Shown here: positions 6,295 to 10,616 of the stretch, one piece after another
Position numbering within the stretch: the first letter of the stretch is position 1
How the letters are laid out: each line of letters opens with the position of its first letter
Source of the DNA: Sulfuricella sp.
GTDB lineage: Bacteria > Pseudomonadota > Gammaproteobacteria > Burkholderiales > Sulfuricellaceae
Direction: 5' to 3'
DNA: 10,616 nucleotides
Assembly: GCA_019911785.1 (NCBI GenBank)
Contig: JAIOJM010000089.1
Coordinates: forward strand, 1-10,616
Program-made: the position numbers and the translations under genes
The notes under the pieces: generated by a model
The model's input: only the letters and a program-made list of their open reading frames with translations
Told to the model about the DNA's origin: nothing
Databases searched by the model: none

Positions 6295-8559
6295 ATGAAT
6301 TCGCCTGACACCCAAGTCAACCCTCAGAAACAGATTTTCCTGCACGATCCTGACGCGATTGAGGAAAAACTCGATATCCTCGAGTACTGGCGCAGCATCA
6401 CCAAGCGGAAGTGGTCTATCCTGGCGCTCGGCCTCGCTGTAGCCATGGTAGCCGCGGTAATCGCCTACGTAACGACTCCCGTGTACCGCTCTACGGCGAC
6501 TGTATTGATCGAGAAAGACCAGCCCAGGTTGCTGCCCACCGAGGCAATGTATGGCGGCTTCTCGGAAAACTATGAGCACTTCCAGACCCAGGCGGAAATC
6601 ATCCAAATGCGCGAGGTGGCACTCAGGGCGATAACCAAACTGAAGCTCTGGGAACACCCGGAATTCGACCCGCGCAAGCAGAAAAAAGGCGCTTTTACCC
6701 GCTTGCTCGATTCCATCGGTTTTACGGAAAACATAACCCCTGCCAGGACCTGGAATGAAACCGAGTTACGCGACGCAATCTATGGAAATTTTGTCGGCCG
6801 ACGCACCGTTGAGCCGGTCCGCCGCAGCCAACTGATAAAAATCAGCTTCGATTCCGCGGACAAGGAGCTTGCTGCCAGAATGGCGAATGCCTTGAGTGAA
6901 GCTTACATCGAGAACGACCTCGATTCCCGTTATAAAATGACCAGGCAGGCCAGTACCTGGCTGCAGGAGAGCCTGACCTCGCTACAGCAGAAGCTGGAAG
7001 CCTCGGAACGGGCTCTGCAGGACTACCGCGACCGCACTGGCATTGTTGACGTGAAGGGTGCGGCGCAAAGCGGTGCGGGCAGTCAGATCATGGATGTCAC
7101 CCAGCGTCTGGTGGAAACCCGCATACGCCGCGCCGAGGTGGAAAACGCCTATAACCAGATCAAGAATGCGCGTCCAGGTACCGACCTGAGATCGTTTCCG
7201 GCGGTGGTGCGCAACCCGGTTGTGGGAGACGCAATAAAACAGGAATCGGAAGCAGAACGCAAACTTGCCGAAATGTCCCAGCGCTATGGCAAGGAGCACC
7301 CGAAAATCATGCAGGCCGAGAGCGAGGTGAAATCCGCACGCGAAAACGTGCGGCGTCAGGTGGATAACGCGGTGGCCAGCGTGACGCGCGAATATGAGGT
7401 GGCACGCGGTATGGAACGTTCGCTGGAAGGAGCACTTGCCCAGGCGCGTGGCATGGTGCAGAACATCAACCGCAAGGAATTCCAGCTTGGCGTACTGGAA
7501 CGGGAAGTGGAGTCGAACCGCCAAATGCATGACATGTTCATGAAGCGTGCCAAGGAAACCAATGTGCCCGGCGGCAATTTTCAGACAGCAGTGGCGCGTA
7601 TCGTCGACCCCGCAACGGCGCCCGGTTGGCTGGTGAAGCCGCAGAGGGAAAGAATCATCCTCATCGCCTTCATGCTCGGGCTATTTGCCGGCGTGCTCGC
7701 AACGCTGCTGATCGATCGGCTGGACAACACCCTGAAAACCACCGAAGACGTGGAAAACAAGCTGAAACAACCGCTTTTGACAGCCTTGCCCCTGCTGCTG
7801 AAAGAAGATGCGGAACGCACCCATGCTGCCCGCCTGTTCCTCGACCAGAATGACTCGATCTACTCGGAGGCGATCCGAACGGCAAGAACGGGGGTACTGC
7901 TTTCCGCCATTGACTTGCCAAACCGCATACTTCTTGTCACTTCAAGCTTGCCGGGAGAAGGCAAAACCACCTTTGCCATCAACCTGGCACTGGCGCACGC
8001 TCACACCAAAAAAACGTTGCTCATCGATACCGACATGCGGCGCCCTACCGTAGCGAAAAGCCTGGATCTGGCGCCGGGCAGCAAAGGCCTTTCCAATCTT
8101 GTCTCCGGCACGGCAAAACTGGGAGAATGCCTGCACACCATACCCGGCTCGACGCTCTCCGTTATCCCCTCCGGAACCTATCCGCCAAACCCGCTGGAAC
8201 TGCTGCTGTCCCAAAAATTCAGGGATACTCTGGACCGCCTGGGGCAAGAGTTTGACATCATCGTCCTGGATTCACCGCCCGTGGAACTGGTTTCCGACGC
8301 GCTGGTAATCTCGGCACACGCCACCGGTGTGATTTATGTCGTGAAGGCCGTCGGCACACCCTATCCGTTGGCGCGCAAGGGCATTGCCCGGATCAATCAG
8401 GCCGATGGCTCGATCCTGGGCGTCGTTCTCAACGGTCTGGACTTCAAGAAAGCCGAAAAGTATTACGGCGAGTACTCGGGTTATGGCAAATATGGTTCTA
8501 AAGGCGGTTATGGCGCCACATACGGCAGCGAGAATATCCCCGCAACCAAGGTTGGCTGA
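6295..8559 (+). CDS. wzc: Wzc-like polysaccharide copolymerase with tyrosine autokinase domain (Wzz-BY-kinase fusion)
   Basis: The product has 754 residues. A Wzz-type chain-length domain has transmembrane helices at about 41-61 and 454-473, flanking a long periplasmic coiled-coil region. The cytoplasmic BY-kinase domain carries Walker A GEGKTT (554-559), Walker A' LLIDTDMRRP (575-584) and Walker B IIVLDSPP (655-662). The C-terminus is a glycine-rich tyrosine cluster with seven Tyr between 723 and 743, the expected autophosphorylation sites. In this family, cycling between phosphorylated and unphosphorylated oligomers controls polymer length and export. ATG 6295 was chosen; an in-frame TTG at 6286 would add three residues, and neither has a strong ribosome site. 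The stop codon lies inside a REP-like repeat (8551-8571). The kinase is fused here, whereas EpsF/EpsG-type betaproteobacterial systems split it into two proteins. Confidence 0.92.
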   Translation: MNSPDTQVNPQKQIFLHDPDAIEEKLDILEYWRSITKRKWSILALGLAVAMVAAVIAYVTTPVYRSTATVLIEKDQPRLLPTEAMYGGFSENYEHFQTQAEIIQMREVALRAITKLKLWEHPEFDPRKQKKGAFTRLLDSIGFTENITPARTWNETELRDAIYGNFVGRRTVEPVRRSQLIKISFDSADKELAARMANALSEAYIENDLDSRYKMTRQASTWLQESLTSLQQKLEASERALQDYRDRTGIVDVKGAAQSGAGSQIMDVTQRLVETRIRRAEVENAYNQIKNARPGTDLRSFPAVVRNPVVGDAIKQESEAERKLAEMSQRYGKEHPKIMQAESEVKSARENVRRQVDNAVASVTREYEVARGMERSLEGALAQARGMVQNINRKEFQLGVLEREVESNRQMHDMFMKRAKETNVPGGNFQTAVARIVDPATAPGWLVKPQRERIILIAFMLGLFAGVLATLLIDRLDNTLKTTEDVENKLKQPLLTALPLLLKEDAERTHAARLFLDQNDSIYSEAIRTARTGVLLSAIDLPNRILLVTSSLPGEGKTTFAINLALAHAHTKKTLLIDTDMRRPTVAKSLDLAPGSKGLSNLVSGTAKLGECLHTIPGSTLSVIPSGTYPPNPLELLLSQKFRDTLDRLGQEFDIIVLDSPPVELVSDALVISAHATGVIYVVKAVGTPYPLARKGIARINQADGSILGVVLNGLDFKKAEKYYGEYSGYGKYGSKGGYGATYGSENIPATKVG

Positions 8560-8571
8560 AGCCCGACCTAC
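8551..8571 (-). repeat. Single REP of a second family overlapping the Wzc-like stop codon
   Basis: The minus strand reads GTAGGTCGGGCTTCAGCC followed by AAC: a GTAG foot and a hairpin, GTYGGGC-TTCA-GCCAAC, imperfect by one base. On the plus strand it supplies the last two codons (Val, Gly) and the TGA of the Wzc-like gene. A decayed relative lies at 1816-1836. Confidence 0.6.
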
Positions 8572-8587
8572 GATGGTGACATTTCAT

Positions 8588-8729
8588 GTTGACTGACTGC
8601 TAGGGTCAGTCACGTTGAATCGGATGGATGTGGGAGCGACCTCCTGGTCGCGAATTCGGCGATTCGCGACCAGGAGGTCGCTCCCACACCCACCCATTTT
8701 ACCCATCAGCAACAAGTTGACTGACTACT
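8588..8729. repeat. 14-bp direct repeats bracketing REP doublet copy C
   Basis: GTTGACTGACTGCT (8588-8601) and GTTGACTGACTACT (8716-8729) match at 13 of 14 bases and enclose the REP doublet. The segment GTCAGTCA (8605-8612) is complementary to TGACTGAC in either copy, so it could form a local hairpin with the upstream copy (loop 8598-8604) or a long-range stem with the downstream copy, which ends 8 bases before the phosphatase ATG. Confidence 0.6.
8597..8688. repeat. REPIN-like inverted REP doublet, copy C, with upstream extension
   Basis: The arms at 8629-8655 and 8662-8688 are perfect 27-bp inverted repeats around a 6-base loop, the best preserved of the three copies. Each arm contains its own hairpin (GCGACC-TCCT-GGTCGC on the left). 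The foot here is TGTGGGAGCG where copies A and B have TGTAGGAGCG. Upstream, CTGCTAG (8597-8603) and AGTCACGTTGAAT (8608-8620) match the flank of copy A. It fills most of the 177-bp gap before the phosphatase gene. Confidence 0.88.
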
Positions 8730-8736
8730 CGCTGCC

Positions 8737-9468
8737 ATGATCGATCTTCATTGCCATTTATTACCCAACGTGGACGATGGTCCGGAAACAGTCCGGGAAG
8801 CCATCGCGCTTGCCCGGATGGCTGTGGCTGATGGCATTACCGTTTCAGTATTGACGCCGCATATTCACCCCGTCCGTTACGTCAACACCCGCAGTTCACT
8901 GCAAAGAACATTCGAAGATTTCCGGCAGGTGCTAAAACTCGAAGGGATACCGATCGCCGTCCGTTTGGGGGGAGAAATGCGGCTGTCGCCGGAATCACTG
9001 GAACTGATTCTTGAGGAGGAGGTGCCCTTTCTGGGCACGGTGGATGGTTACCGCATCGTGCTGCTGGAATTTCCACACCCGATTATTCCAGTGGGTAGCG
9101 CTGCTTTCGTAAGAAAACTGCTGGACATGAAAATCCGCCCGCTGATTGCTCATCCTGAACGCAACAAGATGATTATGCACAACCCGGAGAAAATCCGGCC
9201 TTTCGTGGATATGGGTTGCTGGCTGCAAATTACAGCCGGATCCATAGTCGGACGATTCGGCGATGCTCCCCGCAAAACAGCGCTGCATTTGCTTGAAAAC
9301 GAGTGGGTCTGGGTGATCGCCTCCGATGCCCACAACCCGGATAACCGCCCGGCCAATTTGAGCGAAGGTCGGGACGCCATAGCCAGGCTGTTTGGCGCCG
9401 GCCTGGCGCAGCGCATGGTACTTGACCGTCCGGCTCGCATCATCGGGCTGTCACCCGAAGGCAGGTGA
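8737..9468 (+). CDS. PHP-family tyrosine-protein phosphatase, CpsB/YwqE-like
   Basis: The 243-residue cytoplasmic metalloenzyme has the polymerase-and-histidinol-phosphatase (PHP) metal motifs in order: DLHCHLLP (H5, H7), DDG (13-15), TPHIHP (H42, H44), GGEMR (E80), AHPERN (H139, E141) and SDAHN (D197, H199). This matches the bacterial CpsB/YwqE group, which removes phosphate from tyrosine-rich tails of BY-kinases. Its likely substrate is the tail of the Wzc-like protein encoded just upstream. Its length is normal for the family and no metal ligand appears lost. No clear Shine-Dalgarno sequence precedes ATG 8737; the leader is dominated by REP doublet copy C and the GTTGACTGACT repeats. The stop overlaps the ribosome site of the next gene, so the two are probably cotranslated. 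Confidence 0.87.
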   Translation: MIDLHCHLLPNVDDGPETVREAIALARMAVADGITVSVLTPHIHPVRYVNTRSSLQRTFEDFRQVLKLEGIPIAVRLGGEMRLSPESLELILEEEVPFLGTVDGYRIVLLEFPHPIIPVGSAAFVRKLLDMKIRPLIAHPERNKMIMHNPEKIRPFVDMGCWLQITAGSIVGRFGDAPRKTALHLLENEWVWVIASDAHNPDNRPANLSEGRDAIARLFGAGLAQRMVLDRPARIIGLSPEGR

Positions 9469-9469
9469 T
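9463..9469 (+). promoter_or_regulatory. Ribosome binding site overlapping the phosphatase stop codon
   Basis: AGGTGAT (9463-9469) is an exact match to part of the anti-Shine-Dalgarno complement, and its AGG core is 5 bases from ATG 9471. It overlaps the TGA at 9466-9468. This favours ATG 9471 over the in-frame GTG at 9465 and implies translational coupling. Confidence 0.65.
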
Positions 9470-9470
9470 A

Positions 9471-10118
9471 ATGATCACACGCTCAACGAGCAGCCTGTTG
9501 CGCCACCCCGGACGTGTATTTATCCTCGTCTGCGTGTTTCTGCTGGCAGGCTATTCCGCCTATTTCGGCGGCCGTGCGGCTCTGGCCGATGCCATGACGC
9601 TCAAGGTTCGCCGGGATATTGGTCAGTGGCGCGAAGGACGCAATCTGCCACCCGACCTTTCCTTGTGGAGGGAGTCTCGCAACACGCTAATGGCAGCGCT
9701 TGAATACGCACCGGACAATCCCCAGTTTTACGAAGACCTCGCCTTCCTTTATGGCCTGCGTGCCTTGACTGCACGTAACAACCCCGAACTTGAACGAGAG
9801 TTTCTGTTACAGGTGCTGGAGTATTATAAGCAGGCGGCCTCATTGCGGCCCATGTCGCCGCATACATGGGCCAACATCGCACTGGCGAAACACTATCGTG
9901 GCGACAAGGATACGGAACTGTGGTCTGCCTTTGATCTGGCAATGACTTACGGCAAGAACGAACCGGCAGTTCAGATTACCCTGGCTGAAATCGGGCGAGC
10001 CCGCTGGGGCGAGCTGAGCGAAGCACGCCGTATAGCGCTGAACGCCGCATTCGCACGGGCGATTCCATCCCTGCGCAAGGCGCTGGAAACCGTTGCCGCT
10101 CGTTACCCGCATGATTAA
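9471..10118 (+). CDS. Membrane-anchored helical-repeat (TPR-like) protein of the EPS operon, possibly VpsP-like
   Basis: The 215-residue protein has one N-terminal hydrophobic helix (about residues 16-33) with a basic N-terminus, so it is probably anchored with the rest in the periplasm. The remainder is helical with TPR-like spacing: LWRESRNTLMAALEYAPDNP, then FYEDLAFLYGLRALTARN, then EYYKQAASLRPMSPHTWANI and further helices to the C-terminus. Small helical proteins of this kind occur downstream of Wza/Wzc genes in EPS operons (VpsP in Vibrio vps clusters is a comparable case), with no defined biochemical role that I know of. The start overlaps the phosphatase end and its 3' end overlaps the possible start of the LapG-like gene, so it is embedded in the operon. 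It may be a scaffold for the export complex. Family assignment is tentative. Confidence 0.6.
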   Translation: MITRSTSSLLRHPGRVFILVCVFLLAGYSAYFGGRAALADAMTLKVRRDIGQWREGRNLPPDLSLWRESRNTLMAALEYAPDNPQFYEDLAFLYGLRALTARNNPELEREFLLQVLEYYKQAASLRPMSPHTWANIALAKHYRGDKDTELWSAFDLAMTYGKNEPAVQITLAEIGRARWGELSEARRIALNAAFARAIPSLRKALETVAARYPHD

Positions 10119-10616
10119 TCCGGCGGTCACCACCCCCCGCCACATGTTATTGCGCCGTTTTCTGCCAGGCATCTTGCTGGTTGCCACCGGGGCAATGTTG
10201 GCCATGCAGAGCGCGGCCGACATCGTCGATTTTTCCAGCGGATTGATAAAACAGGTAAGCGAACGCTTCGGCAGGGATGCGCCTTCGCGGTTATATGCCT
10301 GGCAGGGGCTGGTACGGCAGTTGAAGTCGAAAGAAGCAGCCGACCCGCGGCAATGGATGGGACTCAGTGCGGGACGGTCCGAGATGCCGATCCTGCGCAA
10401 GGTGAACGACTTCTTCAACCAAGTACCCTATTACGAAGACATCGATCACTGGAGGGTTCAGGATTATTGGGCCACCCCTGTCGAGATGCTGGCGTCGAAT
10501 GGGGGAGATTGCGAAGATTATTCCATTGCCAAATACCTGACTCTCAAGGATTTGGGGATACCGGTGGAGCGGATGCGCATTACCTACGTCAAGGCACTGA
10601 ATCTCGGCGTCTCGCA
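10111..10616 (+). CDS. LapG-like periplasmic transglutaminase-fold cysteine protease (BTLCP), 3' truncated by window
   Basis: An open frame from ATG 10111 to the window edge encodes 168 residues of a bacterial transglutaminase-like cysteine proteinase (PF06035). After a hydrophobic signal sequence (LPGILLVATGAMLAMQSAA) come FSSGLIKQVSERFG, WQGLVRQL, VNDFFNQVPYYEDIDHW and the active-site motif GGDCEDYS, with the nucleophile C134. The neighbouring D133 and E135 match residues that bind calcium in LapG proteins. The catalytic His and Asp should lie beyond the window. LapG cleaves the N-terminal region of large RTX adhesins and is inhibited by LapD; a LapD homologue lies at 1952-3898. ATG 10111 overlaps the upstream stop by 8 bases; ATG 10144 also gives a normal signal peptide. 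Neither has a good ribosome site. Substrate here is unknown. Confidence 0.85.
   Translation, partial: MINPAVTTPRHMLLRRFLPGILLVATGAMLAMQSAADIVDFSSGLIKQVSERFGRDAPSRLYAWQGLVRQLKSKEAADPRQWMGLSAGRSEMPILRKVNDFFNQVPYYEDIDHWRVQDYWATPVEMLASNGGDCEDYSIAKYLTLKDLGIPVERMRITYVKALNLGVS

Noticed and set aside
6046..6657. 203-codon minus-strand frame across the OPX-Wzc junction
   Set aside because: It is antisense to the conserved SLBB domain and to the start of the Wzz domain, has no signal or domain of its own, and composition is shadow-like.
8588..8729. Direct repeats around REP doublet C as a target-site duplication
   Set aside because: REP elements are not known to create target duplications, and copy A, which shares the left flank, has no matching direct repeats. 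I keep the repeats as a feature but not as insertion evidence.
9840..10418. 192-codon minus-strand frame at the right end
   Set aside because: It is antisense to the TPR-like gene and to the LapG-like gene, whose plus-strand frame contains the conserved GGDCEDYS motif.

Overview
The window is an exopolysaccharide (EPS) secretion locus from a Gram-negative proteobacterium. The Wza/Wzc-type export genes, outer-membrane barrel, LapD/LapG homologues, moderately high G+C and GTAG-type REP repeats suggest a betaproteobacterium, perhaps Nitrosomonadales. That lineage call is inference from gene style; no marker gene is present. All genes I can support lie on the + strand.

Layout. Positions 1-146 hold the last codons of an unidentified upstream gene with a Gly/Ser-rich tail, closed by a strong intrinsic terminator (170-197). 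Next is a multi-spanning O-antigen ligase/polymerase family protein (216-1679). After a 270-bp gap with an inverted REP pair comes a LapD-type c-di-GMP receptor with degenerate GGDEF and EAL domains (1952-3898). A second gap of about 250 bp with another REP pair leads to the export block: a secreted beta-barrel protein (4148-5497), a short outer-membrane polysaccharide export (OPX/EpsE-like) protein (5593-6195) and a fused Wzz/tyrosine-kinase copolymerase, Wzc-like (6295-8559). A third gap with a perfect 27-bp-arm REP pair precedes a PHP-family tyrosine phosphatase of the CpsB/YwqE type (8737-9468). A membrane-anchored helical-repeat protein (9471-10118) and the 5' part of a LapG-like transglutaminase-fold cysteine protease (10111 to the window edge) follow with overlapping or nearly touching ends.

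How the parts fit (inference). The O-antigen ligase family protein would polymerise or transfer lipid-linked repeat units. The Wzc-like protein would set chain length and cycle between phosphorylated and dephosphorylated states with the PHP phosphatase. The short OPX protein and the barrel would form the periplasmic and outer-membrane exit path. The LapD and LapG homologues flank this block; in Pseudomonas this pair controls release of a surface adhesin in response to c-di-GMP. Their placement suggests that matrix secretion and adhesin retention are linked in this organism. No LapA-like adhesin, type I secretion gene or glycosyltransferase is visible here.

The most unusual non-coding features are three REPIN-like inverted REP doublets, each in front of a different gene. 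Others are a single REP of another family that supplies the stop codon of the Wzc-like gene, a possible coupled leader ORF before the LapD gene, and alternative pairings in the leader of the phosphatase gene.
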